A stretch of DNA of 64,000 nucleotides from Mucilaginibacter jinjuensis (GCF_028596025.1 NZ_CP117167.1:2046001-2110000); one strand, 5' to 3'. Shown: positions 25,344 through 34,448, numbered from the stretch's first letter. Notes: generated from the letters alone by a model not told the origin. Made by a program: numbers and translations.

Positions 25344-26726
25344 TTATACCGCAATTACCTCTGCACCAAAGCTTACCTTTTTGTGCGGGTAGCGTTCGGC
25401 ATAATTGATCACCAGGTTGCGGATATAATCATTACCGGGGTAGGGTGTCAGCGTGTTTTTAAGCTGATGAATGTTATCGGCATCAAAATAATGCGAAACA
25501 TAGCCCATACCGTAGAAACGGCCTTCCTCAATTAAAATACAGCTATGCTCATCATCGGTACGGCCCACATCACGAATGGCGAAGGTTGGTAGGGCCTGTT
25601 TCAACTCGGCGATAGCAGCATACACTTTGGCATTATAAGCATCAGCATCCTCATGGCCTTCGCAAGCACATTGGGCACCATTAGCTCCTGTACAGGGCTG
25701 ATCATTTTTTTGGATAAAGCACAGCTTAGGGCAAAGGCCGAACTGCTCGATCAGATCCAACAACAAATTGCGGCCTTCCACCATCGACCCACAGGTATGC
25801 ACCGGTGTGCTGTATTTACGGCGTTTATCAACCGCTATGCGGATGTAGCCGCGCTGGTCTTCATAAGTGTATAAACCAAAAGCAAAGTCGAGGTTCTTTT
25901 GCGACCGGTTGTAGGCAGGCCACAACCGCTTAATCTCAATGGTTTCGTGGATAAAGGCCATCAGCTCATTACCGCATTCCTGGTAAGTAATCCGGTGGAT
26001 GTTCCGCATAAACTCCTGCCGTTGGTGACCGGGGTTATTGCCGGTAAAGTGGCTGCAAACCCGCTTCTTAATATTTACAGCCTTGCCCACATAAATTACC
26101 TTGCCTTTATCATTATGAAAATAATATACACCTGCGGTAAGCGGTAACCTATCGATATCGCTTTTGGGCAGGTTGGCAGGCAATACCTGTTCTTTCGATT
26201 TCTGTTTAAGTGCCAGTGTAATATGCTTATCCTTATCGCTCTGCAACAATATGCCGAACAGGGTAGCAGTTGCCTCCGCATCGCCCATGGCACGGTGCCG
26301 CGCTTCATTAGGGATGCTCAGGTGCATGCAAACTTTACCAAGACTGTATGAAGGCAAACCGGGGATTATTTTGCGGCTCAACCTCACGGTACACAGTTTA
26401 TTACACTGCAAATCGTACCCCGCCGAAGCCAGATGATGTTTCAGGAAAGAGTAATCGAAATTTACGTTATGGGCAACAAAGATCTTGTCGTGTATTAATT
26501 CATAGATCTCGTGGGCTACCTTTTTAAAGTAAGGTGCGGTTTCCACCATATCATTAGTAATCCCAGTTAAGGCACTAATGTAAATCGGGATCTCCCTGCC
26601 CGGGTTAACCAGCGTCTGGAAGCGTTTAACCACCTTTTCGCCATCATGTATGCAAATGGCAACTTCGGTAATACCGTTTGCGCTGGCATGCCCCCCCGTG
26701 GTCTCTATATCAACTATTGCATACAT
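25344..26726 (-). CDS. DnaQ-like exonuclease fused to UvrC-type GIY-YIG nuclease
   Basis: This 460-residue fusion has an N-terminal DEDDh 3'-5' exonuclease (about 1-165). The catalytic residues are in MYAIVDIETTGG (Asp6, Glu8), AHNVNFDYSFL and HRAMGDAEATA. A GIY-YIG domain follows (about 195-275, AGVYYFHNDKGKVIYVGKAV), as in the UvrC N-terminus and in Cho. The C-terminal part, with cysteines (CSMVEGRN-like region, LCPKLCFIQ, CACEGH), resembles the UvrC middle region. Similar fusions exist in other phyla and are thought to act in repair, incising like UvrC/Cho and trimming with the exonuclease. That role is inference. Confidence 0.88.
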   Translation of the reverse strand: MYAIVDIETTGGHASANGITEVAICIHDGEKVVKRFQTLVNPGREIPIYISALTGITNDMVETAPYFKKVAHEIYELIHDKIFVAHNVNFDYSFLKHHLASAGYDLQCNKLCTVRLSRKIIPGLPSYSLGKVCMHLSIPNEARHRAMGDAEATATLFGILLQSDKDKHITLALKQKSKEQVLPANLPKSDIDRLPLTAGVYYFHNDKGKVIYVGKAVNIKKRVCSHFTGNNPGHQRQEFMRNIHRITYQECGNELMAFIHETIEIKRLWPAYNRSQKNLDFAFGLYTYEDQRGYIRIAVDKRRKYSTPVHTCGSMVEGRNLLLDLIEQFGLCPKLCFIQKNDQPCTGANGAQCACEGHEDADAYNAKVYAAIAELKQALPTFAIRDVGRTDDEHSCILIEEGRFYGMGYVSHYFDADNIHQLKNTLTPYPGNDYIRNLVINYAERYPHKKVSFGAEVIAV

Positions 26727-27296
26727 GTCGTAAATCCCTTGTATACAAATGTAAGTTATTTGCTAATAATTTTAGTGAAAAAGTAAACAATTTGTCAATT
26801 TGTTAATTCGGCAATTTGTCAATGTCGTTGGGCGTTAATTTGCTTTTTCAGAAAAGCAGGGATAGTGCTGCTATCAACGTTTGTTCCCGTGTTTCGCTTA
26901 TACTGCGCGGGCATTAGGCGCGTGGCCGGTATCCGCTTCACCCGGGTTTAGGGTAGCGAAGTTTTAATTTGCTAAATTGTTAATTAGGCGATTTGTCAAT
27001 TAGCTTACAGCTTATAATTGGTGTTAGCCAAACATTACACCTGTGGCATTGTCTATAAATGTAACAAAGGCAAGGCCCCTGTCTTAAATTAAACAACCTA
27101 TATCATAAATTCGGTATATTGCTAAATGGTGATCATAAATTAAAGGTCGCTTTACTTTTCTAAACCGATCTGTAATATCCTGGCAGATCTATTTTAACGG
27201 ATACAAAAATTTATCAATAGTAACCAGGGCGGGCTGTTAATTAATGTTTGCTGCTTTAGTACCTCCATTTAAACCTATTAGCCGAATCGCAAGAGC
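26727..27296. other. 570-base gene-free stretch bounded by direct repeats
   Basis: It contains two copies of an AATTTGTCAATTTGTTAATT-like repeat (26788-26826 and 26966-27001) on either side of a G+C-richer segment (about 26881-26960). The rest is AT-rich DNA leading to the coiled-coil gene. I see no gene or RNA. Confidence 0.6.
26788..26826. repeat. AATTTGTCAATTTGTTAATT repeat, copies at 26788, 26966 and 30608
   Basis: About 36 bases ending in GCAATTTGTCAA. Similar copies lie at 26966-27001 (same orientation, 178 bases on) and at 30608-30646 just after the ABC exporter stop. It is built of the words AATTTGT and TTAATTCGG. The function is unknown. Confidence 0.65.
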
Positions 27297-28478
27297 ATGG
27301 AAAAACGAACAAAATCTGGTCATAATGTCCTTACTAATAAAGAGGCAGCGCAGCAAAAAACAGAACACGTTTTGCAGGCTAAAGCCTTAATTACTGCGAA
27401 TAAGGAAGTTGCGTTTGAAAAAGTAGAAAAAAAGAAGCGTGCCGCCGAACTGCTGATAGCCAATAAAGAGCTCATCTTCCAGAATATCGAAAAGGAAAAG
27501 CGTGCTGCAGAATTGCTTATTGCCAATGAAGAGCTCAGGTTTCAGAACCTGGAAAAAGAGAAACGCGCCGCCGAGTTGGTTATTGCCAACAAAGAACTCG
27601 CTTTTCAGAACGAAGAAAAAGGGAAACGCGCTGCCGAACTGATTGTAGCCAACAGGGAATTAGCTTACCAAAATAAAGAAAAAAGTAACCGTGCGGCTGA
27701 ATTGATCATTGCAAACAAGGAGCTTACTTTTCAGAATACAGAAAAAGAAAAACGCGCTGCCGAATTGATCATTGCCAATCAGGAGCTCATGTTCCAGAAC
27801 AGTGAAAAAGAAAAGCGTGCTGCCGAACTCATTGTTGCCAACCACGAACTTGCTTTTCAGAATACCGAAAAAGGCAAACGTGCTGCCGAGCTCATTATCG
27901 CCAATAAAGAACTGAGGTTTCAGAATGCAGAGAAGGAGAAACGCGCAGCAGAGCTAATTATAGCCAACCACGAACTGGCTTATCAAAACAGTGAAAAAGA
28001 AAAGCGTGCTGCCGAGCTTTTTGTGGCCAACCACGAACTGGCCTTCCAGAATACAGAAAAAGAGAACCGCGCAGCAGAGCTGGCCATTGCCAATAAAGAA
28101 TTAATGTATCAGGGCCAGGAAAAAGAAAAACGTACAGAAGAGCTGAATTTGGCTTACCAGGAGCTTAAAAAAGCCGAGGAATATTTGAAAGAATATATAG
28201 CAGGTTTGGAAGAAATGATGTTTATTACCTCGCACAAAGTAAGGCTGCCGGTGGCCAATATTTTAGGCCTTTCCAGCATGCTCGACCAGTTTCTGAATTC
28301 GCCGGAGAGCTTGAAAAAAATGGTGGATTACCTGCAAACTTCAGCAGTTTCGCTCGATGTATTTGTTAAAGAATTAACCGTTTTTATAGGTAACCTCGAG
28401 CAAAAGGGCAGAAGCATTACTTCGTTCGATGACACTGCAAATGATTTTGGATTAAAGATCTACAGCTCGCAGCAATAG
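27297..28478 (+). CDS. Coiled-coil protein of 21-residue repeats with an orphan histidine-kinase DHp domain
   Basis: This 393-residue protein contains no signal peptide or membrane helix. Residues 43-273 are eleven consecutive copies of a 21-residue unit, EKEKRAAELIIANKELAFQN plus one variable residue, with degenerate units at 21-42 and 274-293. Three heptads per unit predict one long uninterrupted coiled coil. Residues about 305-375 match a HisKA-type dimerisation domain (MMFITSHKVRLPVANILGL, His313 as phospho-acceptor). The protein then ends after about 20 more residues, with no HATPase domain. It could be a phospho-relay scaffold or a dominant partner of another kinase, which is inference. 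The 63-base units differ at silent positions, which argues for age and selection on the protein. Confidence 0.85.
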   Translation: MEKRTKSGHNVLTNKEAAQQKTEHVLQAKALITANKEVAFEKVEKKKRAAELLIANKELIFQNIEKEKRAAELLIANEELRFQNLEKEKRAAELVIANKELAFQNEEKGKRAAELIVANRELAYQNKEKSNRAAELIIANKELTFQNTEKEKRAAELIIANQELMFQNSEKEKRAAELIVANHELAFQNTEKGKRAAELIIANKELRFQNAEKEKRAAELIIANHELAYQNSEKEKRAAELFVANHELAFQNTEKENRAAELAIANKELMYQGQEKEKRTEELNLAYQELKKAEEYLKEYIAGLEEMMFITSHKVRLPVANILGLSSMLDQFLNSPESLKKMVDYLQTSAVSLDVFVKELTVFIGNLEQKGRSITSFDDTANDFGLKIYSSQQ

Positions 28479-28780
28479 TTTCTCTCGCCGTCGTTGTTGC
28501 CACCATCAATGGCGGCGACTTAAGCTCCTTATCAATTTTACCGTCATTGCGAGGTACGAAGCAATCCCCGTCCTACAGAGCGGCTCTGTAAAGTTCGCGA
28601 TTGCTTCGTACCTCGCAATGACGGTATGAAGAGATCTGTATAGCTACGAGATTATTAATGATGTGTTTTTTTCATTGGTATTAATGAGCTCCCTCCGATC
28701 GGTTGTCTTCGTACCTCGATCCAAATTCCGACATTCCCATGATCTCTTTCGCCAATTTTAGCCTTACCTTTAAATATTAA
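28479..28780. other. Intergenic repeats before the ABC exporter
   Basis: Two repeat elements lie in this 300-base gap: a degenerate copy of the GCCATTGTTGGTG palindrome at about 28484-28519 and the hairpin element at 28541-28624. No gene is supported. Confidence 0.65.
28541..28624. repeat. CGTCATTGCGAGG hairpin element, copy 2
   Basis: The 26-base arms are perfect complements (28541-28566 and 28599-28624). The loop differs from the copy at 23519-23600 in only a few bases. The two arms have been kept complementary, as expected for a structure under selection or recently copied. Confidence 0.9.
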
Positions 28781-30610
28781 ATGGCTAAAAACAGAATAAA
28801 CACCAACGATCTTTCTTTTAAACAACGCCTTTCGGCATTAAGCAATTTGCCCCAGTTTTTTAAGCTGGTTTGGCAAAGCAGCCCCTGGAAAACGACGCTC
28901 AGTTTCATTTTAAGGCTCATCCGTTCGGCTATGCCGGTGGCTTTGTTATATGTAGGTAAGCTGATTGTGGATGAAGTAGTACTGCTGAACCGCAACAGCG
29001 CGGTAACAGATCATCACCATATCTGGGTACTGGTAGCGCTTGAATTTGGCCTCGCCATATTTACCGACGGCTTAAACCGCATGATTAACCTGCTGGATAG
29101 TTTACTGGGCGACCAGTTCTCTAACTATACCTCCATCCGCATCATGAAACATGCCACCACGCTGGACCTCGACCAGTTTGAGGACTCGATATTTTACGAC
29201 AAACTGGAACGTGCCCGGCAGCAAACCATTGGCCGTACCATGCTGCTCTCGCAGGTAATGAGCCAGGTGCAGGATATTATTTCGATGGCTTTTCTGATCA
29301 CCGGCTTACTGGCTTTTAATCCCTGGCTGATCCTGTTATTGGTTATTGCCATCCTCCCCGCATTTCTGGGCGAATCGCACTTTAATAATCAAAGCTACGC
29401 CCTTACCCGCGGCCAAACACCCGAGCGCCGCGAACTGGATTACCTGCGCTACCTTGGTGCCAGCGACGAAACGGCAAAAGAAATTAAAACCTTCGGATTG
29501 GCTGATTTTGTGATCGACCGTTTTACCAAACTCTCCAACAAGTTTTATATCGATAATACCAAACTGGCCATTAGTCGCTCGGTTTGGGGTACATTTTTTT
29601 CGGTGCTGGGTACATTAGGTTACTATGGCGCCTATGTATTTATTATAGTGCGCACGGTAAATGGCAGCATGTCCGTAGGCGACCTTACATTTCTTGCAGG
29701 CTCATTCAGGCAGTTACGTACGCTGATGGAGGGCATCCTGAGCCGATTTACCACGGTATCACAGGGCGCTATCTACCTCAATGATTTCCTCGAGTTTTTC
29801 GACATTAAACCACGTATCGTTATTGCTAAAGATCCATTACCATTTCCAAACCCTATTAGACAGGGCTTTACATTTGAAGATGTTGGTTTCCGTTACCATA
29901 ACTCAGATAAATGGGCTAACCGGCATTTAAACTTCACCCTGCATCCCGGCGAAAAACTGGCTTTGGTGGGCGAGAACGGTGCAGGTAAAACCACATTGGT
30001 AAAACTACTCGCCCGGTTATATGACCCAACCGAAGGCCGGATTTTACTGGATGGTGTTGATATTCGTGATTATGCCATCGAAGACCTGCGCTATCACACG
30101 GGCGTTATCTTCCAGGATTACCTGCGTTACCAGATGAGCCTGTCGCAAAACATAGCCGTAGGTAATATTGCTGAGATCGATAATAAAGAACTGATTAAAA
30201 AGGCCGCCCACGAAAGCCTGGCCGATGCCCTGGCCGAAAAGTTGCCCAACCAGTACGACCAATGGCTCGGCCGACGTTTTAACGATGGTGTTGAACTATC
30301 GGGCGGCGAATGGCAAAAGGTGGCCCTGGCACGCGCCTATATGAAAGATGCCCAATTGCTGATATTGGACGAACCCACAGCCGCCCTCGATGCCCGTGCC
30401 GAATACGAAGTTTTTCAGCGCTTCGCCGAGCTCACCAAAGGTAAATCGGCCGTACTGATCTCGCACCGTTTCTCCACCGCGCGGTTGGCTGATAGAATTT
30501 TAGTATTAGAGAAAGGAACTATCTTAGAAATTGGCACTCACGAACAATTACTGGCAAACGATGGACGTTATGCTGAGTTGTTTAAGTTGCAGGCGGCAGG
30601 GTATCAATAA
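28781..30610 (+). CDS. ABC exporter, fused permease and ATPase
   Basis: This 609-residue half-transporter has an N-terminal type-IV permease domain of six helices (about 25-330). The ATPase (about 350-605) has Walker A GENGAGKTTLVKLLARLYDP, signature ELSGGEWQKVALARAYM, Walker B AQLLILDEPTAALD and the H-loop LISHRFST. It would work as a homodimer or with a partner to export lipids, peptides or drugs from the cytosol. No accessory gene adjoins, so the substrate is unknown. Dispersed repeats border it on both sides. Confidence 0.92.
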   Translation: MAKNRINTNDLSFKQRLSALSNLPQFFKLVWQSSPWKTTLSFILRLIRSAMPVALLYVGKLIVDEVVLLNRNSAVTDHHHIWVLVALEFGLAIFTDGLNRMINLLDSLLGDQFSNYTSIRIMKHATTLDLDQFEDSIFYDKLERARQQTIGRTMLLSQVMSQVQDIISMAFLITGLLAFNPWLILLLVIAILPAFLGESHFNNQSYALTRGQTPERRELDYLRYLGASDETAKEIKTFGLADFVIDRFTKLSNKFYIDNTKLAISRSVWGTFFSVLGTLGYYGAYVFIIVRTVNGSMSVGDLTFLAGSFRQLRTLMEGILSRFTTVSQGAIYLNDFLEFFDIKPRIVIAKDPLPFPNPIRQGFTFEDVGFRYHNSDKWANRHLNFTLHPGEKLALVGENGAGKTTLVKLLARLYDPTEGRILLDGVDIRDYAIEDLRYHTGVIFQDYLRYQMSLSQNIAVGNIAEIDNKELIKKAAHESLADALAEKLPNQYDQWLGRRFNDGVELSGGEWQKVALARAYMKDAQLLILDEPTAALDARAEYEVFQRFAELTKGKSAVLISHRFSTARLADRILVLEKGTILEIGTHEQLLANDGRYAELFKLQAAGYQ

Positions 30611-30658
30611 TTTGTCGATTTGTTGATTCGGTAATTTGTCAATTATTTCTAATCATCA

Positions 30659-30735
30659 CTGTCGCAAGTTTAGCGCAGCGTAACTTGTGACTGGTCTGGT
30701 GTAAGCTTTCAGCTTACGTAAGGTGAAACCTTACC
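30659..30735. repeat. Double-hairpin repeat, copy 2
   Basis: It matches the element at 8872-8937 over its length in the same orientation, including both stems (GTCGCAAGTT/AACTTGTGAC and GTAAGCT/AGCTTAC). A terminal GGTGAAACCTTACC stands for GGTAAAAGCTTACC in copy 1. Confidence 0.8.
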
Positions 30736-30774
30736 TTAGTATTACCATCCCGATGGTAATCGGGACGGTAGCGA

Positions 30775-30899
30775 GAGAGGGTGTCATGCTGAGGCACTCG
30801 AAGCATGTGCGTTGGGCATCGCCGATTATGCATTGACGGAAAACATGAAGTAAAGGCCTTTGCCCGCATGCTTCGAGTGCCTCAGCATGACACCCTCGC
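30775..30899. repeat. GTCATGCTGAGG long inverted repeat
   Basis: The arms are perfectly complementary over about 31 bases, GAGGGTGTCATGCTGAGGCA then CTCGAAGCATG (30777-30807 and 30867-30897), around a 59-base loop. The start GTCAT and the GAAGCA word relate it to the other hairpins of this window. Confidence 0.85.
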
Positions 30900-31029
30900 T
30901 TTGTATTACGTCAGTTTTAATTTTTCCTGCTCATCTAATGCATTTAACAAATACTTTCCGATAAAATAATCTAAATCTTTATTTTGGCTGAAGCATAAAA
31001 TTGGCCCCTGAAATACATCTACCATCATT

Positions 31030-32430
31030 ATGATTTTACGAAAAATATTCACCTTTTCTTTTTGCCTGCTGCTATTAAATAGCTTAATATCAAATGCGCA
31101 AAACGTTCAGCAAAAGCCCTTGGCGCAGCTACAACAGCAGTTTGTTGATCTGCGTTTCGGGATGTTTATCCACTTTAATATCCCCACCTACATGAACCAG
31201 GATTGGCCTGATCCCGATGCGCCGGCTTCGATCTTCGACCCAAAGAAGTTGGATTGCGACCAGTGGGCTAAGGCAGCAAAATCGGCTAACATGACTTACG
31301 GTTGCTTAACCACCAAGCACCACAGCGGTTTTTGTATCTGGGATACCAAAACCACCGATTACAACGTGATGAACAGTCCGCTTAAAAAGGACGTGGTACG
31401 CGAGTATGTAAACGCTTTCCGCAAAAATGGGCTGAAAGTGATGTTGTATTACTCGATACTGGATACACACCACAAGCTTCGCCCAAACCAGATTCAACCG
31501 AAACATTTCGAGATGGTAAAGGCGCAGATCACCGAATTGCTGAGTAATTACGGACCGATAGAGGCACTGATCATCGATGGCTGGGATGCGCCCTGGTCGC
31601 GGATTAGCTATGATGACATTCCTTTCGAGGACATTTACCTGCTGGTTAAAAAACTACAGCCCAATTGCCTGCTGATGGATTTAAACGGCGCTAAATACCC
31701 GGGCGAGGGCTTATATTATAGCGATATTAAGACTTACGAAATGGGAGCCGGTCAGCGAATTTCGAAAGAAAGCAATCACATGCCAGCATTGGCTTGTTTG
31801 CCTATCAACAGTGCCTGGTTCTGGAAAACCGATTTCCCAACCACACCGGTAAAAGATATCCCGAAACTGGTTAATGAAATCCTGGTGCCACTTAATAATG
31901 CCCGTTGTAACTTCATCCTCAATGTGGCCCCAAACCGCGATGGCCTGATTGATGATAACGCGATTGCAGCCCTGAAACAAATAGGCAGTATGTGGAAAAA
32001 CGAAGGCCCCGTAGCTGCATTGCCAGCTTTGGATGCGCCGATCATTTCTTCTAATCTCGCTAAAAATCAGCCAACTACATCCAGCTGGAGCGATGATATG
32101 AATATTATGGATTTTGCGAACGACGATGATTTTACCACCTCGTGGATTTCGAACCCTACCGTTAAAAATCCATTCTATGAAGTAGATTTCAAGCGTGAGC
32201 AAGCCATCAACACCATAGTTATTGCCGAGGCTAAAGCCAATATTAAAAATTACCGCTTAGAGTACTATGCCGAAGGCGAATGGAAACCTTTATTAACCGG
32301 TGATAACGCCACACGCATTAAAGTGCACCGTTTTAACCGCGTATGGGCCGGTAAAGTAAGGATTTGGATTGATGGGTATAACAGCCAGCCATCAATAGCC
32401 GAGTTTGAAGTTTATAACGAAAGGCGGTAA
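31030..32430 (+). CDS. Alpha-L-fucosidase, GH29, secreted
   Basis: A 466-residue exported enzyme with a signal peptide (FTFSFCLLLLNSLISNAQ). The GH29 (beta/alpha)8 domain follows (about 30-335): LRFGMFIHFNIPTYMNQDW, TYGCLTTKHHSGFCIWDT, and IEALIIDGWDAPW, whose aspartate near residue 183 is the probable nucleophile. The C-terminal 110 residues look like an F5/8-type discoidin domain (NPFYEVDFKREQAINTIVIAEA). It removes alpha-linked L-fucose from glycans in the periplasm or at the surface. It stands alone after a repeat cluster. The LacI-type gene at 33220 could be its regulator, but a minus-strand gene lies between. Confidence 0.9.
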   Translation: MILRKIFTFSFCLLLLNSLISNAQNVQQKPLAQLQQQFVDLRFGMFIHFNIPTYMNQDWPDPDAPASIFDPKKLDCDQWAKAAKSANMTYGCLTTKHHSGFCIWDTKTTDYNVMNSPLKKDVVREYVNAFRKNGLKVMLYYSILDTHHKLRPNQIQPKHFEMVKAQITELLSNYGPIEALIIDGWDAPWSRISYDDIPFEDIYLLVKKLQPNCLLMDLNGAKYPGEGLYYSDIKTYEMGAGQRISKESNHMPALACLPINSAWFWKTDFPTTPVKDIPKLVNEILVPLNNARCNFILNVAPNRDGLIDDNAIAALKQIGSMWKNEGPVAALPALDAPIISSNLAKNQPTTSSWSDDMNIMDFANDDDFTTSWISNPTVKNPFYEVDFKREQAINTIVIAEAKANIKNYRLEYYAEGEWKPLLTGDNATRIKVHRFNRVWAGKVRIWIDGYNSQPSIAEFEVYNERR

Positions 32431-32859
32431 TTACACAGCAAATAGCTGCCCCATATCCTTAAAAGCCTTAAATTCCAGTGCGTTACCAGATGGGTCGAGG
32501 AAAAACATGGTGGCTTGTTCGCCGGGTTTGCCTGCGAAGCGGATGCCGGGCTCGATCACAAACTGTATGCCGTGGCTTTTCAGGCGGTCAACCAGCTCAT
32601 GCCACGCATCCCATTCTAAAACTACACCGTAGTGGGGGATGGGTACATCGTGCCCATCGACCGGGTTATGGTGGTGCGAAATTTCGTCAGCAGGTTTGGG
32701 TTTCAGGTGGATCACAAACTGGTGACCGAACAAATTAAAGTCGACCCACTGTTCGCTGCTCCTGCCTTCGGCACAACCCAAAAATTCGCGGTAAAAAGTG
32801 CGCGCTTTTTGCAAATCGTAAACCGGTACGGCAACATGAAAAGGTGTCAATTTTGTCAT
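32431..32859 (-). CDS. VOC-family (glyoxalase/dioxygenase fold) protein
   Basis: This 142-residue protein contains paired beta-alpha-beta-beta-beta modules. It starts [22 protein letters not shown] and has [18 protein letters not shown] and [18 protein letters not shown]. His8, an internal His and the final Glu can form the metal site typical of the superfamily. The family covers glyoxalase I, fosfomycin resistance proteins and extradiol dioxygenases, and the substrate here cannot be chosen. It ends one base after the fucosidase stop, convergent. Confidence 0.85.
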   Translation of the reverse strand: MTKLTPFHVAVPVYDLQKARTFYREFLGCAEGRSSEQWVDFNLFGHQFVIHLKPKPADEISHHHNPVDGHDVPIPHYGVVLEWDAWHELVDRLKSHGIQFVIEPGIRFAGKPGEQATMFFLDPSGNALEFKAFKDMGQLFAV

Positions 32860-33144
32860 TCGGATTGGGTTCTAAAAAGTCGGGATTAGCCTAAAAAATT
32901 TCTTCGACCGAAACTACAGATTATTTGCAGAAAATTACCCCGGTTTAAAGGTTTATAGTCTGCTTTTAACATTTTATGGCCTTATTTTTATACCTTATTT
33001 AAGTAAGTTTTAATTGCAATTTTGCTGCATTTAAATTACGTAGTAAATTTGTAATGCTACCCGGTTGGGGCTTCGTATATAATTTTTTTAAAAAGGCAAT
33101 GTTAAAATATTATGGCTGTTTTTAGCTAAAGCTGCCAATTAACA
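32860..33144. other. AT-rich promoter region between VOC and LacI-type genes
   Basis: A 285-base AT-rich stretch. It contains TAAATTTG at 33044-33051, a possible -7 element, and leads to the palindrome described next. There is no gene, hairpin repeat or RNA. Confidence 0.5.
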
Positions 33145-33161
33145 TATATTTGTTGCAACAA
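33145..33161 (+). promoter_or_regulatory. Promoter -7 element overlapped by LacI-type palindrome
   Basis: TATATTTG (33145-33152) fits the Bacteroidota -7 consensus TAnnTTTG. It overlaps the perfect 12-base palindrome TTGTTGCAACAA (33150-33161), which has the even symmetry with a central GC seen in LacI-family operators. It lies 58 bases before the LacI-type start codon, so it could mediate autorepression. No good -33 TTTG is present. Confidence 0.45.
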
Positions 33162-33219
33162 GTATAATCCTAAACCATGGTCGCAATGCAGTATAAAAAG
33201 CAGGCAGCCTTATAAATTT

Positions 33220-34266
33220 ATGAAGAAGAAAATATCAATGAATGATATAGCCCGTGAGCTCAATATATCGTTAACCACGGTATCATTCATTTTAAACGGC
33301 AAGGCCAAAGAAATGCGTATCAGCGATAAGTTGGCCGATCGCGTGCTGGACTTTGTGAAGGAGCGTAACTACAACCCCAACTCTATGGCGCAGGGCCTGC
33401 GCACCGGTAAATCGAAGATTATTGGTTTAATAGTTGAAGATATCGCAGATGCCTTTTTCTCGGGCGTGGCGCGGCATATCGAGGAGCATGCCTATAAAAA
33501 CGGCTACAAAATTATTTACTGTAGTACAGAAGATAAACCCGCAAAAACGGTAGACCTGATCCAGATGTTTAAAAGCCGTAACGTGGATGGGTATATTATT
33601 ACACCACCAAAGGGTATTGAGAACGAAGTGAAGGCTTTATTGAACGAAAAACTCCCTGTTGTGCTGTTCGACCGCTATTTGCCTGATGTGGCGGCCGATT
33701 ATGTGGTGCTGAATAACCAAAAGGGGGTTAAGATGGCCGTAGACCACCTGGTAGAGCAGGGCTATCAGAATATAGGCTTTATAACGCTCGATTCGACCCA
33801 AACTCAAATGGCTGCCCGTTTGGTTGGCTACTCGGAATCAGTTAAAGAGGCCGGTTTAAAAGAACACATCCTGAAAGTAAATTTTACTACCGATACCGAA
33901 TCTATTGTTGACTCGATCAGTAATTTTCTGCAATACAGCAAGAATATTGATGCGCTGATGTTTGCCACCAACTATTTAACATTGCAGGGTTTTGAAGCCT
34001 TAAACAGGCAAAACTTAAAAATAGCCGAAGATATTGGTGTGGTAAGTTTTGATGACCATACGTTTTTTAAAGTGTTTAATCCGCCCATCACTGCCGTTTC
34101 GCAACCCTTAAAACAGCTGTCTGAAACCGTAATTGATACCCTTTTTAAAAGCATTAATGAAGAAAATGTAACCGGTATACATCACCAAATTGTGCTGGAA
34201 CCTGAGCTGATTGTGCGGAAATCGTCGTTACGACTTAAATCTGCAGAGCGGATATTGACAGAATAA
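33220..34266 (+). CDS. LacI/GalR family transcriptional regulator
   Basis: This 348-residue regulator has an N-terminal helix-turn-helix (MNDIARELNISLTTVSFILN, residues 6-25) and a hinge helix (NSMAQGLRTGKSKIIGLIV). A periplasmic-binding-protein-like effector domain follows (about 60-330, DGYIITPP, VVSFDDHTFFKVFNPPITAV). It probably responds to a sugar. Adjacent genes include the GH29 fucosidase upstream and a histone-like gene downstream. The direct target is not evident apart from the palindrome in its own promoter. Confidence 0.92.
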   Translation: MKKKISMNDIARELNISLTTVSFILNGKAKEMRISDKLADRVLDFVKERNYNPNSMAQGLRTGKSKIIGLIVEDIADAFFSGVARHIEEHAYKNGYKIIYCSTEDKPAKTVDLIQMFKSRNVDGYIITPPKGIENEVKALLNEKLPVVLFDRYLPDVAADYVVLNNQKGVKMAVDHLVEQGYQNIGFITLDSTQTQMAARLVGYSESVKEAGLKEHILKVNFTTDTESIVDSISNFLQYSKNIDALMFATNYLTLQGFEALNRQNLKIAEDIGVVSFDDHTFFKVFNPPITAVSQPLKQLSETVIDTLFKSINEENVTGIHHQIVLEPELIVRKSSLRLKSAERILTE

Positions 34267-34393
34267 ACGCAATTAATCGTAAAAAAACACACTAAAAATT
34301 TGACTTGCTTAATTTGGTAGCGCGTTGATTTATAGTGAATAGCGGGGGAGCTAAGGGGGTTAAATCACGGTAAATAGGGTCATTTATAAAATA

Positions 34394-34427
34394 TTTGCTG
34401 CAAACATTATCAATTTATTTATGTTTG
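34394..34427 (+). promoter_or_regulatory. Bacteroidota-type promoter of the histone-like gene
   Basis: TTTG at 34394-34397 and TATGTTTG at 34420-34427 match the -33 and -7 elements. The spacer is 22 bases, slightly longer than the usual 19-21. The start codon is at 34449, giving a leader of about 15 bases. Confidence 0.5.
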
Positions 34428-34448
34428 AAACTCAAATCACTTATATAG

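Larger units (their letters stand above)
30611..31029. other. 420-base repeat-filled intergenic region
   Basis: From left to right it holds the AATTTGTC repeat (30608-30646), the double-hairpin repeat (30659-30735), a small palindrome around TTACCATCCCGATGGTAA (30742-30759), the long inverted repeat at 30775-30899, and then about 130 bases of AT-rich leader for the fucosidase. No gene is supported. Confidence 0.75.

Noticed and set aside
27423..28115. 63-base tandem units taken as a CRISPR or satellite array
   Set aside because: The units are in frame, have no spacers, and differ mostly at silent positions, so they are coding repeats.
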